Shown here in pieces: positions 1 to 14,289 of a DNA stretch of 64,000 bases (the stretch's first letter is position 1; each line of letters starts with the position of its first letter). Source of the DNA: Arctopsyche grandis. Lineage: Eukaryota; Arthropoda; Insecta; Trichoptera; Hydropsychidae. A program made the position numbers and the translations under genes. Location of the stretch: the NCBI RefSeq assembly GCF_051622035.1, contig NC_135356.1:24334839-24398838 (forward strand), written 5' to 3'. A model generated the notes under the pieces. That model made no database searches and was not told the DNA's origin. It saw only the letters and a list, made by a program, of their open reading frames with translations.

Positions 1-690
1 CTTAGAGAAAAGATATATGAAAAAAAAAATTGCCGATATGAATCAACTGTTTGGAGGCACTGGAAATTATTTTATGTCGATGAAAATTTTCATTTAACGT
101 TCCCTTAATACGACGCAAGTTTTCCACTAATGGAAATTCCCACATTCGCATTTTTCGCTTCAGCCTCATATACATGTATTGGGGTATTGTTTGCTTGTTT
201 TCTATTTTGTGAGTTTGCGTGTAAAGTAGTGTACGATAATATTTGTATCGTGTCAAAGGAAATAATGAGATGGAACAAATTTTAACAATAGTGAATAAAG
301 TTTAAGTTTTCAGTTCGCTGAACGTTTGAGAAATTCGTGGGATGACAAAGATTTTCAATGTGAATGGAAAATTCAAGTTTATAAATGTGACAAAGGACAA
401 TCGTCGACACAACGACGATTCGCACGAATGTATACAATACAATTTATAAGTTGGAAATTTGAAAGCTCCATTCTCTGCAGACACGTTTCGTTGTGCTTTA
501 AATCGTAACACAAATGCGGGAAATTGAAAAGCGAACCAAATTCTCTTAAGAAAATTCCATAAAGCCGATTGCACTTTCTACGATCGCTCTGTGTGACTGA
601 GATAGAATGAATTGGTTCCAGAACTCGTCCTAGTGCGTTTGCTACGTGTACAAACAGCTTGAGTTAAAACGAATTTGTATTTAGGCAATA
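1..690. other. No recognised feature
   Basis: AT-rich sequence. Open frames here are short and show no family motif. Confidence 0.4.
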
Positions 691-697
691 AAAGGGG

Positions 698-900
698 AAC
701 CACGTAGCTCAATGGTTATTGAAATCAACCACTGATTGAGAGGACCGATATAAAACTCTGTAGCTGCTGGGTACATTTGGGTGACAATGTAATTCTATTT
801 TATTTAAGTTTGGCATTGTGGCATTAAAGGAATCCCCTATGCGCCACAATGAGAGAAAAAAAATAACACTAACAAAAATACATTTATAAATAATCATAAT
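698..900 (+). repeat. tRNA-derived SINE, subfamily with inverted tail loop
   Basis: The head CACGTAGCTCAATGGTTA resembles a pol III A box. The tail hairpin CATTGTGGC (814-822) / GCCACAATG (843-851) precedes an A-rich 3' end. Reverse-complementing the loop 823-842 gives the core loop seen in the other SINE tails. A close relative lies at 46480. Confidence 0.55.
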
Positions 901-907
901 ATAAATT

Positions 908-1440
908 ACCAGCGGCGTGGACTAGTTGTTAGCATATTATGCTTTCGAGCAGATTTTCACGGGTTCGATTCCTACTAGAGACAAATCCCATTAGTTTCTG
1001 CTGGCCAGACCTATATAGGTTTGTGACTGGAGGTCGATCGTTTCTTATCAGTTTTTCTGATTTCCATTGAAACGGTTCCTGTAATATTGGCATTCCCTCA
1101 CCTATTTTTCTCGGAAATCTTGGGTTATTCAGCGCCTCAAGGTTCGCCGGTTTATATAAAAAAAATGCTGCAAAAATTTCACCATAGATGTCTCTGTAGA
1201 TGATTATCGTATAAAAATTCGTATTGTACATACATCTATGCAAATGCTTACTGATCGTATTATATAATGAAACATAAAATAGGTCTGTAAAAATGCTTGC
1301 AATCCACTTTTCAATGTTTGATCATAGATGTCATGAGTAATGTAAAAGTATACATATATAATAATTATATATTAATATATAATTTGGCGTGTTTCTTGAT
1401 CTGTATAGTACATTCTTCGCATTGTAGTGACCTGTAATGG
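908..1440 (+). repeat. tRNA-derived SINE
   Basis: A-box-like GGACTAGTTGTTAGC and B-box GGGTTCGATTCC give a tRNA-like head. The SINE body follows: CTGCTGGCCAGACC, GGTCGATCGTTTCTTATCAG, GAAACGGTTCC. The same body occurs at 6903, 33827, 35105, 39362 and 48477. The 3' part runs into a fold-back arm. Confidence 0.7.
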
Positions 1441-1790
1441 TGCTTACGGACTAAACCAACGACGATTTTGGGCCAACTTTTTAACCAGCAGGATAAAACC
1501 AGTAGCGTACAAAATATCGAAATAAAAATTAAATTTAAAAATTGAAATTTGATACCAAATTAAAACTATTATTATTATATTAAAATTAAATTCAAATATC
1601 AAAATAAAATTATAATCAATATATTAAAATTAAAATAAAATATTGAAAGTTAAAACAGAACATGCCCAATTTAAAAAAAATTTCCGAGATTGACCTAAAA
1701 TTAGATCATCAACAATCACATACAGGTAATCCTCGACTTTTGTTTGTCGAAGATGTTTTGACTTACGAAGATACGCACTAAGATCGAAAA
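1438..1790 (+). mobile_element. Single arm of a fold-back element
   Basis: Starts with GGACTAAACCAACGA, continues GTAGCGTACAAAATATCGAA and ends AATCACATACAGGTAATCC. It matches one arm of the complete fold-back element at 25041-25903. The second arm is absent. Confidence 0.65.
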
Positions 1791-3134
<1,344 letters not shown>

Positions 3135-3433
3135 TATGTAGGATTGTTATGAGTGGTACGTAATTTCAGGTTGGTATGAGTGGTGTGTAATGTATTTGTA
3201 CGTTGGCAATGCGCAAGTTGGTTGCTAACGTAAACATTTCCTAAACTACAATCTGGCGCTTCATACTTTCGCGTGAGAGGCGTATATGCATGCTAATTCT
3301 CTGGAGGTTACGGATATATGCACACACCACACCCGCTTTGTCTAGTGCGCTCTTTGTCATCGCGATGTCTATGGACGACTCCGTAAACGGCTTTATTGCG
3401 CACATTGTGATCCACTCAGAGTAATGTAATAAT

Positions 3434-3580
3434 TAGAGCGCGGATATAGAGAGCGTGCTTTTTCCAGGTATCTATTTACAAAGCTAGAGTGCAAAAAAAA
3501 GGTTCGGCGAACCTTTTAAAAATGCATTTACAACAATTGAACAATGAAAGGCGCGCTCTGGGTCCGCTCTTTATTAATGA
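3434..3580. mobile_element. Small TIR element related to the hAT-like MITE at 35259
   Basis: Left TAGAGCGCGGATATAGAG and right CTGGGTCCGCTCTTTA are imperfect inverted ends. The interior shares GAACCTTTTAAAAATGCATT and TTTACAACAATTGAACAAT with the MITE at 35259-35402. No clean target duplication was found here. Confidence 0.45.
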
Positions 3581-3611
3581 TAATAGAAGGGCCCTTACGA
3601 ATAAATATTTT

Positions 3612-4306
3612 TTGTCGATATTAAGGTCTGTTCACACCTAGTCGGCACGAACCGACTTCAGCAGGTATCCAGCCGTACGAAAAGTATTCTTTGGAACATT
3701 TTGTATGGATATGTTCATTTAAACCGTCACGTTTACGCCACGCCAGGCTTACAGCAGTACCCGACATTTCCTGTTCATACCTTACAGCAACATCCGTCAA
3801 CGTATCGTATCCGTCTTTTTGGCCATCGTGGAGATATACACGCGAATTACGTGACATGAGTCTGCCGCTTTGCTGTTTTGGATAAATTATCGATAGCGAC
3901 AGTTGACGGCTGTTCAATTTTTCGAAAAAAAAAAATAAAAAAAAAATTTAAATTTTTTACGGAAATATTTAAAAAAATTTTGTCCATCATCCACAAGCTC
4001 CTGAAACAGTATCCAAAACTCTCCTTCGGTTTTTCTATTTTTTAACATGGGATGCACATAAAAACGCCTCCGTGCTTTTTTATTGCCTTCTTGAGTTTCT
4101 TCTTCCAACAACAACGCGATTATACATAATTTTTCGTTCGATAAACGCCGAAAAATTTTCGCTGACTTGTATTCTGACGCGTAGCTACGAATGCACGTGT
4201 ATGTATTCATTTTGTAAGTACTCGACAATGTCCGTAAGCAATATTGCGCCGTATCGTCATGGTCTGTAATGTATAAGTAAGCCGATTTTGCCTTGCACTC
4301 AGCCAA
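3612..4306 (-). pseudogene. PIF/Harbinger transposase relic
   Basis: Minus-strand residues reading IIALLLEEETQEGNKKARRR then FYVHPMLKNRKTEGEFW and ELVDDGQNFFKYFR match the N-terminal region of HARBI1/ALP1-like transposases (RRFWVHP..RKRKxEGEF..L..ELxxDxxKFFxYFRMS). After FFKYFR the frame collapses at an A/T run (3927-3965) and a second open stretch (3621-3917) has no recognised motif. The left end GGTCTGTTCACACCTAG looks like a Harbinger terminus. An internally deleted, non-functional copy. Confidence 0.65.
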
Positions 4307-4480
4307 AGAGCTGTAAGCGTGACGTGACCGCGACGTGTAGGTATGTAGATATGAACAGAAATTACAAACTTTTTAATGTCATTAGATAGGTTGAATATTC
4401 AAGATTAAAATTAAAAAAGAAAAATTTATGATAGCATAACAGTTTTTTATTTTTTGTAAAAATAATAGAGACAAAAAAAT

Positions 4481-4517
4481 TGTCCAAAGGTTCAACACTA
4501 TGTTGAACCTATGGACA
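4481..4517. repeat. 17-bp hairpin
   Basis: TGTCCAAAGGTTCAACA, loop CTA, TGTTGAACCTATGGACA, with one mismatch. Variants of GTCCAAAGG and GTCCATAGG recur at 4849 and 5192, so it may mark the end of a transposon. Confidence 0.6.
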
Positions 4518-4531
4518 GTGTATGTTGTAAA

Positions 4532-4783
4532 CTATTTCATCCAATGTTGAAATTCTAAAGGTCTATATTTAATTCCAACTGTGATTTGAGTCTCCCAGAC
4601 TGGAGGAGGAGGCAATTTCCCAGAAAGTTCCTCTTGACAAATATTATAAATTTTGTCATCGACCAAAAGAAATCTGTTTGTCGATATTTTCTTGTAATAC
4701 TTAATTTCAATATCATTTTCGATTGGATTATTCATAGCTTCAGCAACATAATACTTGAAAGTCTTTTTGATTGTTAATTTCAC
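4532..4783 (-). pseudogene. C-terminal fragment of an unassigned transposon-type protein
   Basis: 83 codons on the minus strand with KYYVAEAMNNPIENDIEIKY then YKKISTNRFLLVDDKIYNI and SGKLPPPPVW. The pattern of a YYVAE strand, an aromatic FxR-type strand and a final LPPPxxW resembles the C-terminal small beta domain of many insect repeat-encoded proteins. The family could not be named. It lies beside the 4481 hairpin. Confidence 0.35.
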
Positions 4784-4789
4784 AAGAAC

Positions 4790-5916
4790 CTCTAACCTTA
4801 ACCCCTAGACGCGTCCAGAGGTACAACCAAATATGTAGATGTCCAAAGGTCCAAAAACGAAATATTCAGCTAATATTAAAATAAACTTCTTTGTGATTAC
4901 GTTTTAACACATATATCGTTGTTACCAAATAGTTAAATAACCACTATACAAAACTAAATGCATATCTTGTATGAAAAGTTATTTGAATAAATATGAAAAA
5001 ACAAACAGTTCGTTGGTAAATATTTACTTTTGGGTCCCAAATAACGAAATTTTCGAAAAACTCGAATCTGGCAGCGCGCGGACCAAAAGGTGGATTGAAT
5101 GTTGTCAATATTCGATGTTCATAATTCCCTAGAACATTGGGTAGCAAAAATTTTTTCCCCGACCGAAATAGTCATTGTCCACAGATACATTCGTCCATAG
5201 GTACACCACTCTCTCCTACATATTAAGACTATCTGCAACCTAGCGCGACGCAATACGATATGACCAATTACACTCGAGTGACTGTCGGGAAACGGCTTGT
5301 GATTGTTGGAGTACACTTGTCGCGTCGTCTCGCGCCTGTGTGCACGTAGCCTCAGACTAAAGCTCAAAGAGACTCGGTTAAGTTGTTGCGGTCATTGTTG
5401 TCTCGTGGATTTATTTCGACCGGTCAAAGTCTATGTAGAACTGCAGATTATTTGTTAAAAAATATACCATACTCGATCCGTTATATCCTGCGGTATTCGG
5501 AATCGGCTTGAGGAAAGTCTGCGTGAGTTAGTGTTGCAATATTGTAGCCCGTTTAGAAATAGAATTCCCTAAAAGGTGATCGTAAATAACAACGATTCTT
5601 GGTATATGTACGTCCCCCCGCCTACTTTCCTTTTCCCAGATTTTCCCGACAAATGAATTTCCTTCGATAGCCGAAAACTCTACCAGATCGGACGTATTAT
5701 TAAATCAATTAATATTAAATCCTCACCGCGTGGTTTATACGTATTTTAATGTTATACCTGGCTTTGCAAGGAACGCATTTATCGTTTGAAACTTTTGTAA
5801 TAATGTTAAATTGATTGAAACTTATTTCACACATGTATTTTTGAAGCGGCTCATAGTAATTATTTGTTGAAAAATTGGTTGGGTAATTTATCATCAATAA
5901 ATAGTACCAATAATAG
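4790..5916. other. No recognised gene
   Basis: Contains short phrases shared with the 4481 hairpin, then a moderately GC-rich stretch at 5150-5460 whose frames show no family motif. Confidence 0.35.
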
Positions 5917-6319
5917 TGTTACGTACGCCGCGGATTAAGCGAATAGAATCCCAGAGACTGTGTGACCGAACCTATGGGACAGGATTATCTGTAACGGATA
6001 TCTGTTAACGGATTAACTAAATGCATACCGTGCGACTGGTATAAGTGGTTTTAAGGATTAGCGACAAGCTAAGTGCATGAAAGCTAAACAATGATTGCAC
6101 TTCTCATACCGTGGGAATACATATCCGAATACGTGACTATACAGTAGGTAAACAGATTAGACGTCCTGAGAGATCTACCCCTTATAAGGCGGTACGTAGG
6201 CGATATCATGTCATTCTGGACTTAGCAGTGACACTGCGTGTATCTCCTTAATCATCAATAAATGCTGTGAAACGACTGTTGGCCTTTTACTTGGATCCTC
6301 CACCCACCCCTACGCAACA
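5917..6319 (+). mobile_element. Solo LTR, family L1, 403 bp
   Basis: Bounded by TGTTACG...CGCAACA and flanked by a perfect 4-bp duplication ATAG (5913-5916 and 6320-6323). It contains AATAAA near the 3' end. Near-identical to 20440-20856 and related to the inverted copy at 18870-19242. No internal retroelement region is attached. Confidence 0.85.
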
Positions 6320-6902
6320 ATAGTAATAACATAAAAAATGTTACTATACGATTGATTTTGGCTTTTGTGTAGTATTTGTAAATGTTTTCTAGCTGAAGTC
6401 CAATTTGATCCCAAACTGCATCCGAAAAAAAATATTTGTATATCAAAGTGGGGAAATTTATCACAGAGAATAAACATAATAACTTAAATACAAATATTAT
6501 AGGCAGCAATCTTTACGACAGACAATTCGTAAAATCTGCATGTTTGGTATCTTACAATGATCCATAAGATATATATTTTTTACGACGTAAAAATATATTT
6601 AATTGAATTGTATAATATATGAATTGTATACAAAATAATTCATATGGTCGAAAACAGCTGTAAAGAAGTTGTTTTCTTAAAAATTTTAAATTTAATTAAT
6701 AGAAAAGTTTGGGAGTGTTTAGTTTACAAAACCTGTTATTTTTACCGCGACTTAGCAAAAAATACGGGAACTCTCATTTAGAGATTTTTCTAAAAATGCA
6801 GGTGGTCCATAAAGAGTTAAGTAAAAAGTGGATTATTAGTAGTTGCTTATCGGATAATCGAACTGAATATTTTTTATTTTATTTTACACATACATACATA
6901 TA
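6320..6902. other. No recognised feature
   Basis: AT-rich, no motif. Confidence 0.4.
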
Positions 6903-7336
6903 CCAGGAAGGCCTTACAGGTAACCCCAATGCGCCTTCCTGGCCAATTACAAATAATGCAGCATTTTTACAAACCTTCTTTTTTATTATTATACAGGTCG
7001 TTGAATTACGAGACACCAAAAAACTCGCAAATTAACGAGACATCTATGAATTGTACAAAAATTTTATTGTACATTAATCATACTCAAATAGTGGCGACAT
7101 AATAGGTAGGAAGGATTTTAGCCAATTTTAATCGGGAACCGTTTCAACAATGAAATCAGTAAATTTGGCAAACTCTGATAGGAAACGATCGGCCTGGAGT
7201 CACAAATATCCAAGTCTGACCAGCAGAACTACAGATGTACTCGGAAAAATTCTTTTCAATCGAAATCAACTCATGGGATCGAACCCGACGCCTCTCGGTG
7301 CTAAGCAGAAGCTTAACGACCGAGCTATGCTGCTGG
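6903..7336 (-). repeat. tRNA-derived SINE, full copy
   Basis: On the minus strand it starts CCAGCAGCATAGCTCGGTC with B box GGGTTCGATCCC. The body follows, and it ends in the hairpin CCAGGAAGG..CCTTCCTGG (6903-6942) around the core loop GCATTGGGGTTACCTGTAA. The same family is at 48477. Confidence 0.85.
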
Positions 7337-8447
7337 ATGAGTTTGAGTATTTTTTATGATATGATATGAGTATTTTTTTAATTTATTTTTATTTGTATTA
7401 CTATTTAATTTTAATTTCGGGTCATGTTCAGTAGTCTAAGTTAAAATGTCACCGTGTTCAACAGTCGTGTGTTCAGTTTTCGTACTTTCAATAGTCGTGT
7501 GTTATCTTTTCATACGTTCAGTTGTCATAGAGCTTTGAAGATTTGCCATTAGAGTAATGTTAAATTTCAAATACTACCACCATTCACTACTTATGGTAAT
7601 CCAGTTTCAAATCAAAGCTTCAATATATGTACATAGAATGTGATTGAAAAATTAAGTTCTTTACGGAAAATGGTACCGCTATTGTATATGTATATGTGGG
7701 TAATATTAAGCTTTACCACATTGATATTGTATTACATTTAGCGTATATGAGTGTATTGATTGTTGGCCAGATGGCGTTTATGACCAGTTGGTTCCTAGTT
7801 GGTTTGTGTGCGGAATTATTTAGAGCTCGAGTTGTCCAAACAAAAACACTAATTGCCGCAAGCCGCTGCTGGCTAACAAGAACAATCGTCAATCACGAAT
7901 GGCAATCGATAGCTACTCTCCTACAGTCCGATTTTATATACATAATAATGTTTTGTCCGTTGATTTCAAAGGGTGGTTTCGAGAAGGAATTGATACGCAA
8001 ATTAAAATAAAGTTATATGTTATATATAAATATAATGTAAGCACGCGCACGTATTAATAGTAAAATGCGCGCATCACACGCTCGTCAATCGAACCCGTTC
8101 ATCTGTTCGAATTGATGAATGAATGTGTGTGTGTCTTTGTGAATGTGTGTATGTGTGTACGCTCCCGCGCAGCGCATCTGACCCTGATGTCACCCGTTCC
8201 AAGTCAGGTGCTCAATATCAGGAGCACATGTCAGACGTTCCACACCTTCTACTTCCCGCTACCCGCTTTCCCCACGTCTCCTCGCCACGATCGCTCGTCA
8301 CGCCACATCCCTATAGCGGGTGCTTAAAATGCACCTATTGGTCAGAATGTATCGTCATTGTTCTATTGGTCAAAAAATTTCGTCCACGTGGACCACTTCA
8401 TGCTGATTGGTTGTGCGCCTCGTTTGCGTGTATTTATTTAATAAATA
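7337..8447. other. No gene; simple repeats
   Basis: Loose repeats of TTCAGTTGTC-like text at 7425-7530 and GT-rich sequence at 8120-8160. The GC-richer block at 8160-8430 has no recognised coding content. Confidence 0.35.
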
Positions 8448-8620
8448 CTAATGGTTTTACCCGGCTTCGCTCGGTATTTATAATATAAACCATTTAAATC
8501 GGGATCAGAAACTGAAAAATGAATCCGAATCCAGAACTGAAATAGTAATCGGGATCCGGAACTGAAACAGTAATCTTGATCTGGAATTGAAATAGGCATC
8601 CGGTTCCGGAAAAGAAAAAA
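8448..8620 (-). mobile_element. Helitron 3' end with degenerate hexamer tract
   Basis: Minus strand: ACCGAGCGAAGCCGGGTAAA then ATTAG followed by host T. This is the terminal signature shared with 32474, 49020 and 51588. Just inside lies a degenerate array of GGATCCGGAACTGAAATAG-like units. The 5' end was not found. Confidence 0.65.
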
Positions 8621-11600
8621 GAAAATTTCATCTGTTTAGATATATACATATATGCTTATGTAATTAATTTATTAGGATGTAAAAATTATCTCGTTTGTCC
8701 AAATTAGCACGTTAGTGTGATTTATTCGGTTTGCAGGAATGATGTTAATGTGTGGAAATGAGATCCGGTACTTAACCTGTTGACTGCGTCTATAAATCAA
8801 GCAGGCTCTTCCGATTGCCATTTCTTTTTCTTAGTTACGTTCAAATGAGGTATTTTTTCGATTGAAATTGTTTCTATTTATAGTTAATTTTCTTTTTAAG
8901 GATATTAATACGATCGTTTGATTTGTCTAAACAAGGGGAATATATAATTGAACTTTATTTTTGATAGTACACGGAACTTTAATTCGACTACTTAACATTT
9001 AAAATAAGATTAAGGTACACCATAACTTTCAATTCACTTGGTGTACTTTATTTCTAATACTTTAAAACAAATACTATTCACTTGGCACACCTTGACTTTT
9101 TTTCCAATAACGATACGTTAGATATCATGCACTTTTAACATATTTAAATATATGTAAATACGTACATATATAAATTTGCTTACAAGGTCACTCATAAATA
9201 AAGGCCACTAATGAATAAACAAAGTAACGTTCAGTTTGACAGACAAAAAAGCAGGGTACGAAGACAAACGTACTTTATTGCAAAGACAACGTTGCCAGTA
9301 AAAAAAAACCGCGCGTTTTATTAATTTTAAAGTTTTAATAAATAAATTCCAGTGATAATATGTGCAATATATTTGTTTAATGTTGGAATAATTTATTAAG
9401 TGTTAAATACATTTAATTAAAGTTCAATAATTTGTTTTTCGTGCGATATATTAGCTATGAGTACATTATTTTCATAAAACTGAATATTTTCATAATTAAA
9501 GTTCAATTAATTAGCAATAAATGTATGTATATTGAAATATTAAATTTAAATTTTACTATGAATATTATATATTTTTCAAGGTTTGACGACAAAATATCAA
9601 AGTACGGTCCAGCGACTAAAAATCCATGACAATAGATCCAGCTGACCATTGATTCGCATTCCATTAGGTCCAATGACAATACAGTCAAACTAGTCGATTC
9701 AAGCAAACGTCTTTTGTCGTGAATGCTTAGTCGTTAGGCCATTTGTCCGAGGTGCTTTTGTCGTGACACGGCTTTGCATTTGCACGGAAGTCAAATCAAA
9801 AGATGCGATTAAAATTATAAAGATCATGACATGATATATAAAATATAAATATTTTCTGAAAAATAATCAAAACAGTGTCCTTAATTGATATAAATTGTAA
9901 ATTTCGGTTGGAATGATTAATTTTTGATTGCACACAATTTAAATCGCCAACATCCCGAATCGCTATTTAATCATGTTTATAGATTCGCAATTGTTTTTTG
10001 GATGATAATAATTTGTTTGTGTGCGACGCAATTTTAATTAAAATTAAGTACGTACATATGTATATGTATATGTATGTTTGTATATAAACCAACAAAGTTT
10101 TAATTAAAATTTTACTTTGCGACGAAAATTAAATTTGTTTCAATTTAATCAATTTCTAAATAAACTGAAACAATGTATTTTCTGAATTTGAATGTTCCAT
10201 TGTAGGTTTGTTTCGATCAAATGTTAATAATAAAAAATAATATGTTTACTTTCTGTGCGCGAAATTGGAAACTCGCCTGGGAGTATCGAATGCTTTTCCG
10301 CATAGAAGGTACATAGTTTAACAACTTTTGTTTGTATATACATATATTATATATATACATAATGATGTTTACTCACATCGTAAATATTACATATATTATA
10401 TGTACATACATACATATATATACATAATGATGTTTACTCACATCGTAAATATTATATTTATTCATATATATTTTATAGTACGTTTATGAAATCAATTTTA
10501 TCAACACTATTCTATTATAGCAATGAAACTATTGCATAGACAATAAAATTTAAATTGTACGTACGTATATTTTGTTCTATTTTATAAAAATCTGCAACTC
10601 GTGATAATTTAATGATATTTTTTTATCTGTCTTCTTCATCTTTTCGTTTACTTTTTCTCAATTATCTGGGGACCGACCGACGGGATTATCTTTTGGATTT
10701 CTTTTATTTATTGTTATTAAAACAATACTGTTCAGCTTAGGTGAATTTAAAAATATTTTTCTGCTCTTTTGGATCGTTTTGCGTTACGAATTAATATATA
10801 ACATTAAATGAAAGTACGCAGTTATTAATAGATTTCTAAAAAATGAATAATTTAACATCAAAAATTAACCGACGACCAAAAAAATGTCGTCAATGATTGA
10901 CTATACTAGTATTATTATATATCAATTTTAATATAAATGCTCTTTATCTATATGTTCATATGTATATATTACAGTCAAAACGTACTTAAATTTAGTTCAT
11001 GAACATACTAGCTTCTACATTACTACCAATCTGACAAACGAATTACTAGGCATAAGTTTAAGTATTCTCATTTTTTTCTAATTTGCTTACCCTGTGTTGC
11101 AATTTTTTTTAATATTGGCCAAATACTGGAATTATATTAACGTTGTAACGTTGTGGTTTCCATAAGATTTCCTTTTTAAATACTTCCCGTTTTGAGTCTC
11201 CTTGAAGATTACTTTGACTGATAGTACTTGAACAAAGTCCAATAGTTCGTATATGAACAAACTATTTTCATGAACGAACCGGAGTGAATATTTCAATTGT
11301 ACATACATAACATGTATATATGTATGTATTTATAATACAACTTTTTTTTTTAAATAAAAAATATATAAAAAATAAACTGTAGTCATTAAAAATACTTTAA
11401 TGAAATGAAAGTTAGTTTTTAATAATTGAATAGCTGAAATTCTTACGAATTTTGATCGTGGTTTCATTAACACAATTATATATTGATTTCGTAACTAGTG
11501 TTACGAAACCATCCGATGATAGTTCAACGGATGTTTCTGGAAAAATAATTGATACATGCATTAAAATAAAGTTAGATGTATAGTAATAATAACAAACAAG

Positions 11601-11640
11601 GAATCCGGAACCGGAATTGAAATAGGAATCAAGATCCGAT
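8621..11640. other. About 3 kb without a recognised gene
   Basis: AT-rich. Two direct copies of a unit of about 50 bp containing ATAATGATGTTTACTCACAT lie near 10359-10455. Phrases such as TTTGTCGTGAATGC repeat loosely at 9710-9770. No coding motif. Confidence 0.4.
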
Positions 11641-11652
11641 ATATATATATAT

Positions 11653-12120
11653 AAACCTAGGCACAATGGCCGTTGATATTCGTTGGCGCGCTCGATTAGT
11701 TCGCCAACTACTTGGAGGTGGTCCATTGTGCTGAAATTTGCCCTAAACCCTGCCTGCTCTATAGGTTGGTTCTCGTCGAGGATATTCTTCAGCCTTTCTG
11801 TAATAACCTTCGTGAAGAGCTTGTAGACCGCTGAAAGTAGACTAATGGGTCGGTAGTTCTTGATATCGCTTTTGTCGCCTTTTTTGTGTATTAAAATGAT
11901 AGTTGCGTTATTCCATCCTTCTGGTATAGCTTGGTTCTGGATGCATTTGCTGAAAAGCCTAGCTAAGATATTAATTAGGGGGGGGGCCGCCACATTTTAG
12001 TAAGTCAATGGGAATATTATCTTCCCCTGGGGTTTTACCGTTCTTTGCAGTTTTTAGCGCGGCCTCTACTTCGCTAGGCAATATTGCAGGAACCCTTTGG
12101 CCGTGTGTCGATTCCGGAAC
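11653..12120 (-). pseudogene. RTE-clade non-LTR reverse transcriptase fragment
   Basis: Minus strand reads [20 protein letters not shown] then, after a frameshift at the G run near 11980-11989, [52 protein letters not shown] and EQAGFRANFSTMDHL. These are fingers/palm motifs of RTE-type reverse transcriptase. It breaks off before the catalytic FADD box, at a short TA run and GGAACCGGAATTG-like sequence. The upstream part is lost into a TA array. Confidence 0.88.
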
Positions 12121-12142
12121 GGGAAATTGACCGTTGTTGTTA

Positions 12143-12392
<250 letters not shown>

Positions 12393-12396
<4 letters not shown>

Positions 12397-13526
12397 TAAT
12401 ATTAAATTTGAATATCTCAGATGAATAATCAATTGACAAAATTGACAAACGACTTGGTGAATCAAATGCTACTAAGAAACAACACTCAAGAGTTCAATAT
12501 TTACCGATAGTTGCGTTCCAAAGCACAAACAAAGAATTTTTCTCTTACATATGTACATAAATATGAATATGATTTTTCTCTTACATATGTACTTTTGGTT
12601 TTTAACTATATACTCACATTCGTGGGAAGTAAATATATTAATATGAATTGACTACGAATCATAATATAATACATTTGCACGCGTTGTTTGATTGTATCTA
12701 TCACTCTCGTCTCTTTCGCGGTTCATTCGTGCGAATTCAGCCAATACAACCCAATTTTCTTTTTGGATTCGCAAACACCGCCATTTGCCACGCGAAATCC
12801 GACTATTGGCTCCGGTCTAAGATTTCGCAGCGAGATACGACCGACCTCCGCAATGTAATGGTAAAACGACCGTTGATCTTCTCGTGAAAGATGAAGTAGA
12901 AGTCGCTCACGGTGAAAGGGGAAGCATAAGGGTTTTTCATGAGTTTTTGTGCAACGCCCGTGCAGATATGAACGCTACAATACCACCCCTTAACAAGTAA
13001 GCTACCCTCTAGCTGCCGAGCACAATGCTACAGCCCTTACGTAGCCGTCAACCGATTTTCCCTCCTGTCGGATTTTTCATTTTTTTTCCCTCGGTTCTTT
13101 TTTTTTATTTTTTTTGTACGACCCAACGCGAAGGGCTTTTATTTCACGTCTTCTTTTCTCGCGCCGCTCGAAAAACGTCACGGAGTGCGGAAAAACATTT
13201 TCGAAAAGGCGCAGAGCCATGGTCGATATTGTATTTTTCATTCGTTCATTTGCGCGAACGTAGAATTATAAATAATTATTACGGAATTATACACCGCGAC
13301 ATTAAACTGAAAAAAAAAGTGATATATTTTCATAATACTTTACATTTTATTTAATAAACGGGTAGTTGGTTTCTCACACGATGGTTGTGTTCAAACATTT
13401 AACCTCTTTAAAAATAAAGTTTTCTTAAAATTTTTCATCGCATTCAGTGAAAATTTGATTTTTAGAAAATCAATTTTGAATATAGCTTATAAACTACATG
13501 TTTACGGTACCTGTGCATGTATATAG
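12393..13526. other. No recognised gene
   Basis: A GC-richer stretch (12680-13260) contains several unrelated short frames, one with a hydrophobic Phe-rich run, but no motif or splice pattern I can defend. Confidence 0.35.
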
Positions 13527-13693
13527 CCGTTATATTTGTAAGTGGCGAAAGTCCACTTTCCTTCATTTCGTGAAATATCTCGCAAAACATCAAATATAAT
13601 GTTTTGCGTTTTGAAATATTTAAAAATACTGGTGGCCTGTAATAGTGTTTTTGGAACTGAAAATTGCACTTCCGCCACTTCTAAATCGTTATA
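13527..13693 (-). mobile_element. MITE of the AGTGGCAAAAGTCCAC family
   Basis: Left TTATATTTGTAAGTGGCGAA and right CGCCACTTCTAAATCGTTAT are inverted ends. The interior shares the CAAAACATCAAATATAATG and CTGGTGGCCTGTAATA phrases (in reverse) with the copy at 52300-52555. Confidence 0.65.
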
Positions 13694-14289
13694 AAGTTAT
13701 TTTTAATATTAAAATTTTGAAAATAAAACATAGAAAACCAGACTTTTTACGATTGCTAGAACATGTATGTATACCCTTCTTTTTGATTTAAATATCATTG
13801 AATTTTTTAAATTATTTTGCCTTAGTCGAATTTATCAGTTTACTTTTAACTTTTGGAGATTTTTCTAATCATTTGATTTAATTCTTAATTGTTTTTTTGT
13901 AACATTTCTTTACGATCAGTATAATAATAATAATAATATAATAATAGTTTTTCTTCTGTAGTACGTATGTACATATGTAGTAAGGCTTCCAATCCCGGGA
14001 TCCCGGTGTTTTCTGGTACCGTGAATCCCGGTGCTGAAACTAGTCTGAATACCGGGATTACGGTGCTGGCAGAAATTTCTTTAAAAATATTATTTTTACA
14101 AAAATAATCTGGAAAAAAACATAAAACATTATATAATGAACAATAGTGGGGTGAACAATAACAGTCATAGTCCATTTGTTTGCCACCCGTTTCTCCCACC
14201 CGTTTCGACGCCGGATTGCCGTTTCCACGAAATGGTATGAACGGCCTGTATTGTGTCGCAGTTATTGTGCTCAATCGCAATGATATTTG

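Noticed and set aside
7150..7359. 69-codon plus-strand frame; similar frames at 35510, 48435 and 929-1243
   Set aside because: They lie inside SINE copies; the similarity between them is repeat homology, not a protein family.
13025..13354. 109-codon frame with Phe-rich membrane-like run
   Set aside because: The hydrophobic run comes from poly-T tracts; no homology, splice sites or promoter support.
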